A stretch of DNA of 64,000 nucleotides from Streptomyces sp. JB150 (lineage in GTDB: Bacteria > Actinomycetota > Actinomycetes > Streptomycetales > Streptomycetaceae): positions 260,172 through 324,171 of the forward strand of contig NZ_CP049780.1 in the NCBI RefSeq assembly GCF_011193355.1, in the 5' to 3' direction. The notes below the pieces were generated by a model. That model was not told the DNA's origin. It saw only the letters and a list, made by a program, of their open reading frames with translations, and ran no database searches. Positions within the stretch are counted from its first letter, which is position 1; each line of letters opens with the position of its first letter. Below are positions 53,988-62,235 of this stretch, one piece after another. The position numbers and the translations under genes were made by a program.

Positions 53988-54397
53988 CCCAGTCGCCGCA
54001 CGACGAGACGCCCGCGTCGAGCCCGGAGGAACTGCGCGAGCAGGTGGAGCGGACCCGCGCCCAACTCGGGCAGACGGTCGAGGCACTCGCGGCCAAGGCC
54101 GACGTCAAGACGCAGGCCCGGGAGAAGGCCGCAGAGGTGAAGGAACACGCCACGGCGAAGGCGGCCGAGGTGAAGGGACACGCCGCCGCGAAGGCCGCCG
54201 AGGTCCGGGAACAGGCCACGGCGAAGGCCGGTGACCTCAAGGCGAAGGCTTCCGACGTGGCCCATCAGGTGCAGGACAAGCTCCCCGAGCCGGTCAGGGA
54301 CAAGGCCTTGTCCCGGGACAACCGCACCCTGCTGCTGGTGGCCGTGGGCGCGGCGACCGTGGTGATCTGGCTGGCGGCCAAGCGCCGGAAGGGGTGA
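53984..54397 (+). CDS. DUF3618-domain membrane-tethered coiled-coil protein
   Basis: A 137-aa protein. The DUF3618 signature SPEELREQVERTRAQLGQTVEALAAKADVK covers residues ~13-42. It is followed by four 11-residue repeats of the type AxAKAAEVKxH, an amphipathic helix like those of LEA or apolipoprotein-type proteins, and a single C-terminal membrane helix (~118-132) with basic end KRRKG. It probably binds the membrane surface with the Holin-X partner, to which it is translationally coupled. Confidence 0.9.
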   Translation: MTQSPHDETPASSPEELREQVERTRAQLGQTVEALAAKADVKTQAREKAAEVKEHATAKAAEVKGHAAAKAAEVREQATAKAGDLKAKASDVAHQVQDKLPEPVRDKALSRDNRTLLLVAVGAATVVIWLAAKRRKG

Positions 54398-54820
54398 ACA
54401 CCCGTAAAGGCATGTGGACCGCGGCGGCGGCGTAACTGCGCGGGCTCTTGTCTCCGGCGAGCGGCCGGCCGGAGCGCCGCGCGGGCTCTGACCGGCACCT
54501 GGCCCGGCTGACCCGCCCCCTGACCCGGCCGGTCCGCCACCTGGCCCAGGTGGCCCGTCGGCCCTGGCCTTGACCAGCCGCCCCGTCGGTCCCGGCCTTG
54601 ATCCGTCGGCCTCGGCGGGCCGGCCGGAGCGCCCGGCCCCCTCACGATCCGCCGTGACGACCGGCGGCCACTCATCTCGACGGCCCGCCGGGCCGGCCAC
54701 CTCGCCGGCCCGGCGGGCCGTCGTGTGTTCGCGTCCCGTACGGCGCGGTCGTTCTCGGTACGCCGCCGTCGTCTCTTACGGTGAGCGCTGCCCGGCGCGC
54801 CTACGTCAGGAAAGATCACC
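54398..54820. other. 423-nt G+C-rich intergenic region with terminator hairpin
   Basis: No gene is seen. It is rich in simple GGCC/CCGG repeats (CCGGTCCGCC-like units at 54500-54600). The promoter of the MFS gene must lie in the last 100 nt, but none is recognisable. Confidence 0.6.
54681..54720. terminator. Perfect 17-bp hairpin
   Basis: CGGCCCGCCGGGCCGGC (54681-54697) pairs perfectly with 54704-54720 over CACCTC. It is the strongest stem in this gap and likely ends the Holin-X/DUF3618 transcript or shields the MFS gene. Confidence 0.7.
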
Positions 54821-56038
54821 ATGCCGTTCCCGCAGCCGCTCCTGTCCCCCGGCTCCGTTCTGGTGGCGGTCAGCGGGGCATGGGGAGTGTTCTGGGGCAC
54901 CTGGTCTGCGCTGCTGCCCGCGGTCCTGGAACGCGCGGGCACCTCGCCCGCCGAGTTCGGTCTGGTCCTCACGGCCGTACCGCTCGGGGCGATGCCCGCG
55001 ATGGCGGTGGTGGGCCGGCTCGCCGTCGGCCGGGAGCCGCGCGCCCTGCTGCTCACCGCCTTCTCGCTGGCCGCCGGCATCGTGCTGCTGGGCGGGGTCT
55101 CCGGTCCGGCCGGTCTGGGTGCGGCGCTGCTCGTGGTCGGCGCCACGAGCGGCGCCCTCGACGTGTGTCTGAACTCCGCGACGGCCCGCGTCGAACGCAC
55201 CACCGGACGGCCTCTGTTCCAGGCGGTGCACGCCGCGTTCCCCGTCGCCGTGATCGCGGCCGCGCCGCTGACCGGGCTGGCCCGGCAGGCGGGCGTGGGC
55301 ATCCCGGCGGTCCTGCTGGTGTGCGCCGTCCTTCAGGCCGCTTCCGCCCTGCCGTTGCTGCGGCCCGCGGCCGTCGGGGGGCGCAGGGAGGAAGGCGAGG
55401 GCCGGGGCAAGGGCGGGGCAGGGCCGGCCGCCGGACCGGTCCGGCGGGCGGGTCCGGCGTGGCGCTCCGCCTGGGTGTGGGGATCCGTGCTGGGCGCGCT
55501 GGGCGGCTGTGTGCTGGTGGTGGAGAACGCCGTGGAGCAGTGGTCGGTGCTGCTGCTGGAGGAGCACCGCGACGCCCCGGCGGCCTTGGCCAGTGCCGCG
55601 CCCGCCCTCTACATGGGCGCGCTCACCGTGTCCCGGCTGGCCGTGCAGCGGATGAAGTGGCCCCGCACCCGTGACCTGGTTCTCCTCGGTGCCGTCGGCG
55701 GCTGCGGAGGCATCGCCTGGGCGGCGCTCGCGCCGGCGGCGTGGCTGTCCCTGACCGGGTTCGCCGTGTGCGGTCTGGCCCTGGGGCCGCTGATGCCGGC
55801 GCTGCTCGGCCACGCCGGCCGCACCGATCCGAGCGGTTACACGGTCTCCGTGGTGTCCGCCGTGTCCTACGTCGCGTTCCTGGTCAGCCCGCTGTTCGTG
55901 GGGTCGCTGACCCGCTGGGTGTCCCTGCCGGTGACGCTCGCCTGTCTGTCGTCCGCGGCCGTGCCCCTGCTCGCCGCCGCGGCGGTGGCCCGGTGGCGGC
56001 CGGCGTGGGCGCGGCCGCGCACGCCGGCGGACCGGTGA
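54821..56038 (+). CDS. Major facilitator superfamily transporter
   Basis: A 405-aa protein with 12 predicted membrane helices in two groups of six, separated by a charged Gly/Arg-rich loop (~residues 185-210). The first half includes FWGTWSALLPAVLERAGTSPAEFGLVLTAVPLGAMPAMAVVGRLAVG, where the motif A-like GRL...GRE sits between helices 2 and 3. This is the group of small MFS proteins related to YbjJ/fucose-permease-like carriers. No substrate can be assigned. AGGAAAG precedes the ATG; convergent to the GH13 gene. Confidence 0.88.
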   Translation: MPFPQPLLSPGSVLVAVSGAWGVFWGTWSALLPAVLERAGTSPAEFGLVLTAVPLGAMPAMAVVGRLAVGREPRALLLTAFSLAAGIVLLGGVSGPAGLGAALLVVGATSGALDVCLNSATARVERTTGRPLFQAVHAAFPVAVIAAAPLTGLARQAGVGIPAVLLVCAVLQAASALPLLRPAAVGGRREEGEGRGKGGAGPAAGPVRRAGPAWRSAWVWGSVLGALGGCVLVVENAVEQWSVLLLEEHRDAPAALASAAPALYMGALTVSRLAVQRMKWPRTRDLVLLGAVGGCGGIAWAALAPAAWLSLTGFAVCGLALGPLMPALLGHAGRTDPSGYTVSVVSAVSYVAFLVSPLFVGSLTRWVSLPVTLACLSSAAVPLLAAAAVARWRPAWARPRTPADR

Positions 56039-56055
56039 GGCAAGGCCGCCCGGCG

Positions 56056-57660
56056 TCAGGTGCGCAGCCAGACGGCGGTGTCCGCGGGGAGGCGGGTGTC
56101 GGGGGTGAGGGGGCCGCTCGCGAGGAGGAGGGAGGTGTGGGCAGGGAGGTCGACGGGGGTGGGTGAGAGGTTGACGACGCAGGTCAGGCCGTGGGGGCGG
56201 GTGAAGGCGAGGACGTCGTCGGGGGCGGGCAGCCAGGTGAGGGGGCCGTCGCCGAAGCCGGGGGTGGAGCGGCGCAGGGCGATGGCGCGGCGGTAGAGGC
56301 TGAGCATCGAGCCGGGGTCCGCAGCCTGGCGGTCGGCGGCGTACGCGGGCCAGCCGGCGGGCTGGGGCAGCCAGGGCTCCCCGTGCGAGCCGAAGCCGCA
56401 GTGGGGGCCCGCGGCGGTCCAGGGCAGGGGGACGCGGCAGCCGTCACGGCCGGGGTCGGTGCCGCCGGAGCGGAAGTGCATGGGGTCCTGGATGCGGTCG
56501 AGGGGGATGTCGGCCTCGGGCAGGCCGAGTTCCTCGCCCTGGTAGACGTAGACGGAGCCGGGCAGGGCCAGGGTGAGCAGGGCGGCGGCGCGGGCCCGGC
56601 GGGTGCCGAGGGCGAGGTCGGTGGGGGTGCCGAAGGCCTTGGTGGCGAAGTCGAAGGCGGTGTCGGCGCGGCCGTAGCGGGTGACCGTGCGGGTCACGTC
56701 GTGGTTGCACAGGACCCAGGTGGCCGGGGCGCCGACGGGGGCGTGTTCGGCCAGGGTGTCGTCGATGGCGCGGCGCAGCCGGGCGGCGCCCCAGGGGCAG
56801 GTCAGGAAGGTGAAGTTGAACGCGGTGTGGAGTTCGTCGGGGCGCAGGTAGCGGGCGAAGCGTTCGGCGTCGGGGAGCCACACCTCCCCCACGAAGACGG
56901 CCCCGTACTCGTCGGCGACGGCCCGCCAGGAGCGGTAGATGTCGTGGAGTTCGTCCCGGTCGACGAACGGGTGGGGGTCGCGGCCCTCGGTGAAGTCGGG
57001 GAGCGCCGGGTCCTTGGCGAGGAGGGCGGCGGAGTCGACGCGTACGCCGGCGACGCCGCGTTCGAACCAGAACCGCAGGATGTCCTCGTGTTCCTGCCGG
57101 ACGGCGGGGTGGGCCCAGTTGAGGTCGGGTTGTTCGGGGGCGAACAGGTGCAGGTACCACTCGCCGTCGGGGACGCGGGTCCAGGTGCTGCCCGCGAACT
57201 GGGACGGCCAGTCGTTGGGGGGCAGTTCGCCGTCGGGCCCGCGTCCGGGGCGGAAGTGGAACAGCTCGCGTTCGGGGCTGCCGGGGCCGGCGGCGAGGGC
57301 GGCGCGGAACCACGGGTGCTGGTCGGAGACGTGGTTGGGGACGATGTCGACGATCGTGCGGATGCCGAGTTCGCGGGCCTCGGCGATGAGTTTCTCGGCT
57401 TCGGCCAGGGTGCCGAAGGCGGGGTCGACGGTGCGGTAGTCGGCCACGTCGTAGCCGCCGTCGACGAGCGGTGAAAGGTACCAAGGGGTGAACCAGACGG
57501 CGTCCACGCCGAGTTCGGCGAGGTAGGGCAGCCGGGACCGGACGCCCGCCAGGTCGCCGGTGCCGTCGCCGTCGCCGTCCGCGAAACTGCGCGGGTACAC
57601 CTGGTAGATGACGGCGTCGCGCCACCAGTCGTCGGTGCGGTGCGGGGTGGGGGCTGCCAC
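56056..57660 (-). CDS. aglA: GH13 alpha-glucosidase
   Basis: A 534-aa cytoplasmic amylase-superfamily enzyme from GTG 57660, 7 nt after GAAAGGACC. The barrel begins DWWRDAVIYQVYPRSFADGDGDGTGDL; conserved regions are DIVPNHVSDQH, GVRVDSAALL (nucleophile Asp), VFVGEVW (acid Glu) and CNHDVTR (stabilising Asp). The pattern fits oligo-1,6-/alpha-1,4-glucosidases that split maltose-type oligosaccharides entering the cell. Last gene of the LacI - binding protein - permease - permease - glucosidase unit, the arrangement known for the Streptomyces maltose operon with aglA. Confidence 0.93.
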   Translation of the reverse strand: MAAPTPHRTDDWWRDAVIYQVYPRSFADGDGDGTGDLAGVRSRLPYLAELGVDAVWFTPWYLSPLVDGGYDVADYRTVDPAFGTLAEAEKLIAEARELGIRTIVDIVPNHVSDQHPWFRAALAAGPGSPERELFHFRPGRGPDGELPPNDWPSQFAGSTWTRVPDGEWYLHLFAPEQPDLNWAHPAVRQEHEDILRFWFERGVAGVRVDSAALLAKDPALPDFTEGRDPHPFVDRDELHDIYRSWRAVADEYGAVFVGEVWLPDAERFARYLRPDELHTAFNFTFLTCPWGAARLRRAIDDTLAEHAPVGAPATWVLCNHDVTRTVTRYGRADTAFDFATKAFGTPTDLALGTRRARAAALLTLALPGSVYVYQGEELGLPEADIPLDRIQDPMHFRSGGTDPGRDGCRVPLPWTAAGPHCGFGSHGEPWLPQPAGWPAYAADRQAADPGSMLSLYRRAIALRRSTPGFGDGPLTWLPAPDDVLAFTRPHGLTCVVNLSPTPVDLPAHTSLLLASGPLTPDTRLPADTAVWLRT

Positions 57661-57707
57661 GTGACGGTCCTTTCGGGGCGGGGTGGGTGCGGGGCGGCGG
57701 GGCGGGG

Positions 57708-58583
57708 TCAGCCCTTGAGGCCGCCCGCGGTGAGGCCGCTCATGATGTTCCGCTGGAAGACCAGGAAGATCAGCAGGGTGGGCAGGGAGGCGATGGTGAG
57801 GGCGGCGATCAGCACGTTGACGGGGACGCCGTTGGAGAGGGAGTAGATGCCGACGTTGAGGGTCTGCTTGCCCGGGTCGGGCAGGGTGAGCATGGGCCAC
57901 AGGAAGTCCTTCCAGACGCCCACGACCGCGAAGATGGACACGACGCCGAGGATGGGCCGGGAGACCGGCAGCACGATCGACCACAGGGTGCGCGCGGGGC
58001 CCGCCCCGTCGATCGCGGCGGCGTCCAGGAGTTCCTTGGGGATCGAGTCGAAGAACCGCTTCAGCAGGAAGATGTTGAAGGCGTTGGTGACCGAGGGCAG
58101 CCAGATCGCCCAGGGCGTGTTGAGCAGGTTGCGTTCGAAGACGGGCACGTCGAGCACGGTCAGGTACTGCGGTACGACGAGCACCGTGGCCGGGATCATC
58201 AGGGTCGCCAGCATCATGCCGAGGACGGCCTTGCCGAGGACCGGGCGGAGCCGGGAGAGCGAGTAGGCGGCGGCGACGTCCAGGACGAGCTGGAAGGCGA
58301 GCGCGCCGAACGCGTAGTAGAGGGTGTTGAACAGCAGTCCGGCCAGGTCCATGACCTCCCAGGCCCGGCTGTAGTTGCCCGGCTCGGCCGATCCGGGAAC
58401 CAGGGTGGGCGGGGTGCGGACGACTTCCTGGGCGTCCTTCAGGCCGCTGGAGACCATCCAGTACAGGGGACCGAGGAAGACCAGCGTGAAGAGCGCGACG
58501 ACGAGGGTGAAGGTCACCCAGTAGAGGGCCTTGCCGCGGGGGCGGGCGAGCCGGGCCGGTGAGATCAGGGTGCGGGTGGACAT
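57708..58583 (-). CDS. malG: ABC sugar transporter permease, MalG type
   Basis: A 291-aa inner-membrane permease with six helices. The ATPase-coupling EAA loop is visible as KELLDAAAIDGAGPARTLWSIVLPVSRPILG. It forms the translocation channel with the MalF-type subunit encoded 15 nt upstream. No ATPase gene is present; in Streptomyces such transporters share the MsiK ATPase encoded elsewhere. The C-terminal RNIMSGLTAGGLKG is standard for the family. Confidence 0.93.
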   Translation of the reverse strand: MSTRTLISPARLARPRGKALYWVTFTLVVALFTLVFLGPLYWMVSSGLKDAQEVVRTPPTLVPGSAEPGNYSRAWEVMDLAGLLFNTLYYAFGALAFQLVLDVAAAYSLSRLRPVLGKAVLGMMLATLMIPATVLVVPQYLTVLDVPVFERNLLNTPWAIWLPSVTNAFNIFLLKRFFDSIPKELLDAAAIDGAGPARTLWSIVLPVSRPILGVVSIFAVVGVWKDFLWPMLTLPDPGKQTLNVGIYSLSNGVPVNVLIAALTIASLPTLLIFLVFQRNIMSGLTAGGLKG

Positions 58584-58598
58584 GCGGGGCCTCCGGTC

Positions 58599-59579
58599 CT
58601 ACTCGTCCTCGGCGCGGCTGAGCCTGACGTACGCCGCGGAGAAGCCGGCGAGGAGTACGAGCAGCAGCAGGCCGAGGGCCGCCGCGGCGCCGTAGTCGTT
58701 GAAGTTGAAGGCGTACTGGTAGATGAGGTACACGACGGTCGTCGTCGATCCCTCGGGGCCGGCGCCGCCGGTCAGCAGGAACGGTTCGGTGAAGACCTGC
58801 ATGGTGGCGATGATCTGCATCAGCAGCATCAGGGAGAGCACGAGGCGGGTCTGCGGGATCGTCACGTGCCAGATCTTGCGGAACAGGCCGGCGCCGTCGA
58901 GTTCGGCCGCCTCGTACAGCTCGCCGGGGATGCCCTGGAGGGCGGCGAGGTAGATGAGGGCGGCGCCGCCCATGTTCATCCAGGTCGCGGCGATGACGAC
59001 GGAGAGCATCGAGGTGTCCGGGTCCTGGAGCCACTGCTGCCGCGGGAGCCCGAGGAGGCCGAACAGTTCGTTGAGGAGTCCGTAGCCGGGGTCGTAGAGG
59101 TACTTGAACAGCAGGACGGAGGCGACCGGCGGCAGCATCACCGGGAGGTAGACCAGCAGTCTCAGATAGCCCTTGCCGTGCCGGAACTCGTTGATGATGA
59201 CGGCGACGACGAACGGCACGGCGAAGCCGAGGACCAGGGCGAGCACGGTGAACAGCAGGGTGTTGCGCCAGGCCTGCCAGAATGCCGGGTCGTGGTAGAC
59301 GGTGGCGAGGTTGTCCAGGCCGGCCCAGGTGGTCCGGCCGCCCTCGGTCTGCTGGAAGGCCAGCAGGAACTCACGGACCATCGGGTACCAGGAGAAGAAC
59401 CCGAAGCAGAGGACCGCGCCGATGAGGAAGGCGTGGGCGGTGAGGTTGCGCCGTACGCTCCCGGCCAGCCGGCTGCCGCCGCCGGGCGGCACACGCCCCG
59501 GCCTGTGGGTGCCGGTGCGGCGGGGGCGGGTGCCCGTGCGGTGGTGCGTCTCGGTGGAGGCCGGGCTGGGGGCCGACAT
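58599..59579 (-). CDS. malF: ABC sugar transporter permease, MalF type
   Basis: A 326-aa permease from ATG 59579 after GGAGGAAC. A ~50-residue basic, Thr/Arg/Gly-rich N-terminal tail precedes six helices. The EAA loop reads GELYEAAELDGAGLFRKIWHVTIPQTRLVLSL. It partners the MalG-type subunit and accepts sugar from the lipoprotein encoded upstream, 20 nt away. Confidence 0.93.
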   Translation of the reverse strand: MSAPSPASTETHHRTGTRPRRTGTHRPGRVPPGGGSRLAGSVRRNLTAHAFLIGAVLCFGFFSWYPMVREFLLAFQQTEGGRTTWAGLDNLATVYHDPAFWQAWRNTLLFTVLALVLGFAVPFVVAVIINEFRHGKGYLRLLVYLPVMLPPVASVLLFKYLYDPGYGLLNELFGLLGLPRQQWLQDPDTSMLSVVIAATWMNMGGAALIYLAALQGIPGELYEAAELDGAGLFRKIWHVTIPQTRLVLSLMLLMQIIATMQVFTEPFLLTGGAGPEGSTTTVVYLIYQYAFNFNDYGAAAALGLLLLVLLAGFSAAYVRLSRAEDE

Positions 59580-59599
59580 CGTTGTTCCTCCGGCTCGGG

Positions 59600-61012
59600 T
59601 CACCGCTGGGCGAGGACCTGGTCGACCTGGGACGCGGCGGTGGAGAGCAGCTCGTCGATGTCGGCGTCCTCGTTGGTGAGGAGCGCGGACATCACGTTGT
59701 CCAGGACCTTGTAGATCTCCTGGGCCTTGGGCGGTTCGGCCTTGCCGGGGACCGGGTTGTCCATGAACGCCCTGAAGTTCTCGACCGGCATGGTGGCGTG
59801 TTCGGCGCGGGCGGCGTCGTCCTTCGACTTGGTCTCGTCCAGCCAGAAGTTGGGCTGCGGCACGCCGACGGGCAGCCCGTCCGCCTTGGCGCGCGCCCAG
59901 TCGAACTGGCCCTTGCCGGGCGTGAGGTTCTTGAAGTTGAGCCAGGCGACGGCGGCCTTGATCTTGTCGGGCGAGATGCCCTTCTTGATCATGTAGCTGT
60001 TGCCGCCGGCGAGGGTGTGGCGTCCGCCGGGGATGGGGCCCATGCCGAAGTCCTCGTACTCGGCGCCGAGTTGCTGGACCATGTAGGCGATGTCGTCGGG
60101 GGCGGCGAGGAACATGCCGAGCTTGTCGGTGGCGATCTGCTTCTGCAGGTCACCCCACTTCAGCAGCTGGGTCTCGCCCATGCTGTCGTCCTCCCAGCGC
60201 ATGGCGTGGAGGTTCTCGGCGACCTGCCGGCCCAGCTCGTCGTCGAAGGCCGCCTTGCGGCCGCTCGGGTCGACGATGTCGCCGCCGACGCTGTAGAGGT
60301 GCGCGGTGAAGTGCCAGCCGCCGGTGTTGCCCGCGCTGTACTCGCCGAAGCCGGCGATGCCCTCGCCGAGTCCGGCGATCTTCCGGGCGGCGGTGCGGAC
60401 CTCGGCCCAGGTGCGCGGAGGGCTGTCGGGGTCGAGCCCCGCCCGTGCGAAGAGTGTGCGGTTGATCAGCAGGCCCATGGTGTAGTTGCTGGTGGGCAGG
60501 CCGTAGAGCTTTCCTTCGTGCTTCAGCGCGGCGAGGACGTCCGGGTCGATGTCGTTCAGCCGCGGCACGGTCTTCTCGTTGACGTACGCGGTGATGTCCT
60601 CGGCGCCGTCGTGGTCGAGGACCTGCGGCAGGTCGGTGAAGTAGGTGTAGAAGACGTCGGGCTGGGACCTGGCCTTCAGCATGGCCGTGAAGCGCGGTGG
60701 CTCCAGGCACTGGCCGGGGGTGGAGCGGCCCTCGATGGTGACGTTCGGATAGGTCTTGTTGAACTCCGCGACGTCTTCCTTCCACTGCTTCAGCTCGGCG
60801 GCCTTCGCGGCGGGCGGCATGCAGTCGATGGTGAGGGTGACCTCGGTCTTCGGGTCGAGCGGGGCGGCGGGGTCGGAGGAGCCGCGCTGCCCGGTGTCTC
60901 CCGGGTCGTCGCTGCTGCTGGTGCCGCAGGCGGCCAGTGCGGTGAGGGTGAGGGCGCAGACGAGGGTCAGGACGCCGGCCCTGCGGGCACGGCTCGACCG
61001 GGCACTTCTCAT
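59600..61012 (-). CDS. malE: Sugar ABC transporter substrate-binding lipoprotein
   Basis: A 470-aa lipoprotein from ATG 61012 (after GAAGGGGG). The signal ends in the lipobox LAAC (cysteine near residue 29). The mature protein has the two-lobed family 1 binding-protein pattern: EVTLTIDCMPPAAKAAELKQWKEDVAEFNKTYPNVTIEG, LYGLPTSNYTMGLLINRTLFARAGLDP and MGPIPGGRHTLAGGNSYMIKKG. It captures alpha-glucosides outside the membrane for the MalFG-type permease. A 135-nt gap to the LacI gene upstream contains CGCAA motifs that may be operator half-sites. Confidence 0.93.
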   Translation of the reverse strand: MRSARSSRARRAGVLTLVCALTLTALAACGTSSSDDPGDTGQRGSSDPAAPLDPKTEVTLTIDCMPPAAKAAELKQWKEDVAEFNKTYPNVTIEGRSTPGQCLEPPRFTAMLKARSQPDVFYTYFTDLPQVLDHDGAEDITAYVNEKTVPRLNDIDPDVLAALKHEGKLYGLPTSNYTMGLLINRTLFARAGLDPDSPPRTWAEVRTAARKIAGLGEGIAGFGEYSAGNTGGWHFTAHLYSVGGDIVDPSGRKAAFDDELGRQVAENLHAMRWEDDSMGETQLLKWGDLQKQIATDKLGMFLAAPDDIAYMVQQLGAEYEDFGMGPIPGGRHTLAGGNSYMIKKGISPDKIKAAVAWLNFKNLTPGKGQFDWARAKADGLPVGVPQPNFWLDETKSKDDAARAEHATMPVENFRAFMDNPVPGKAEPPKAQEIYKVLDNVMSALLTNEDADIDELLSTAASQVDQVLAQR

Positions 61013-61147
61013 GGGTGGCCCCCTTCGGGCGGGAACGAGGAAGGCGCCCCACCGCCAGGCGTTGTGGGGCGCCGCACACTCAACCACCGAGAACCGATGG
61101 ACGCAATATCTCGCGCAGCCCTCGCAAATCTTTGACAGGCGGTTGCC

Positions 61148-62149
61148 TCACTCCGCCCGCGCCTGCGCGGTGGAGCCGCGGACGACGAGTTCCGGCTCGA
61201 AGAGGAGTTCGCTGTGCGGGACGTCCGTGCCCTGGATCTGGGCGTTGAGCAGCTCGACCGCCGCGCGCCCCATCGCCTCGATGGGCTGGCGGACCGTGGT
61301 GAGCGGGGGCTCGGTGCAGGTCATGAAGGCGGAGTCGTCGTAACCGACCACGGACACGTCCTCGGGGACGCGCAGGCCGCGCCGGCGGGCCGCCCGCACC
61401 GCGCCGAGCGCCAGCGGGTCGCTGGCGCACACGATGCCCGTCACGCCCCGCTCCAGCAGCCGCGAGGCGGCGGCCTGGCCGCCCTCCAGCGAGAACATCG
61501 ACCGCTCCACGAACTCGCCGGCCAGCACGCCGCCCGCGGCGCCCGCGGCCGCGTTCAGCCGCCGCCGCGAGGGGATGTGGTCGGCCGGGCCGAGGACCAG
61601 GCCGATCCGCTCGTGCCCCAGGGACACCAGATGGCGCCAGGACTGCTCGACGGCGACCGCGTCGTCGCACGCCACGCACGGGAAGTCGAGGCCGTCCACG
61701 GCCGCGTTGATGAGCACGACGGGGATCCCGCGCTGGGCGAGCAGGGCGTAGTGGTCGTGCGGCGCGTCCGCCTGGGCGTACAGGCCGCCCGCGAACACCA
61801 CCCCGGACACCTGCTGCTGGAGCATCAGCTCGACGTAGTCCGCCTCCGACACGCCGCCCTTGGTCTGGGTGCACAGCACGGGCGTCAGCCCCTGCTGCGC
61901 CAGCGCGCCGCCGATGACCTCGGCGAACGCCGGGAAGATGGGGTTCTGCAGCTCCGGCAGGACGAGGCCCACCAGGCGGGCGCGTTCGCCGCGCAGCTGC
62001 GTCGGCCGCTCGTAGCCCAGGACGTCCAGCGCGGTCAGCACCGCCTGCCGGGTCGCCTCGGACACCCCCGGCTTGCCGTTCAGCACCCGGCTGACCGTGG
62101 CCTCGCTGACCCCCACCTTTTTCGCCACTTGAGCAAGTCGTCGCGTCAT
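61148..62149 (-). CDS. malR: LacI-family repressor of the alpha-glucoside operon
   Basis: A 333-aa repressor. The N-terminal helix-turn-helix and hinge are clear (RRLAQVAKKVGVSEATVSRVLNGKPGVSEATRQAVLTALDVLGY), followed by the two-lobed sugar-sensing core (LVGLVLPELQNPIFPAFAEVIGGAL, VVFAGG, VSVVGYDDSAFMTCTEPPLTTVRQP). It is the first gene of the sugar unit, on the same strand as the transporter. By analogy with MalR it should release its operators when a maltose-type inducer accumulates. Operator candidates lie just upstream of its own start and before the binding-protein gene. Confidence 0.93.
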   Translation of the reverse strand: MTRRLAQVAKKVGVSEATVSRVLNGKPGVSEATRQAVLTALDVLGYERPTQLRGERARLVGLVLPELQNPIFPAFAEVIGGALAQQGLTPVLCTQTKGGVSEADYVELMLQQQVSGVVFAGGLYAQADAPHDHYALLAQRGIPVVLINAAVDGLDFPCVACDDAVAVEQSWRHLVSLGHERIGLVLGPADHIPSRRRLNAAAGAAGGVLAGEFVERSMFSLEGGQAAASRLLERGVTGIVCASDPLALGAVRAARRRGLRVPEDVSVVGYDDSAFMTCTEPPLTTVRQPIEAMGRAAVELLNAQIQGTDVPHSELLFEPELVVRGSTAQARAE

Positions 62150-62153
62150 GAAC

Positions 62154-62197
62154 GCAAGCGTAGCGCAAACGATGCAAGTCGCTTGCGCTACGCTCGC
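62154..62197. promoter_or_regulatory. Operator-like inverted repeat upstream of the LacI gene
   Basis: GCAAGCGTAGCGCAA (62154-62168) and TTGCGCTACGCTCGC (62183-62197) are inverted copies with one mismatch; between them lies GCAAG-TCG-CTTGC (62174-62186). The block begins 5 nt before the LacI start and would support autoregulation. Confidence 0.6.
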
Positions 62198-62235
62198 GAG
62201 CCGCGCCGCCTCGGTCCCGGGCCGGCAGCCGGGCG

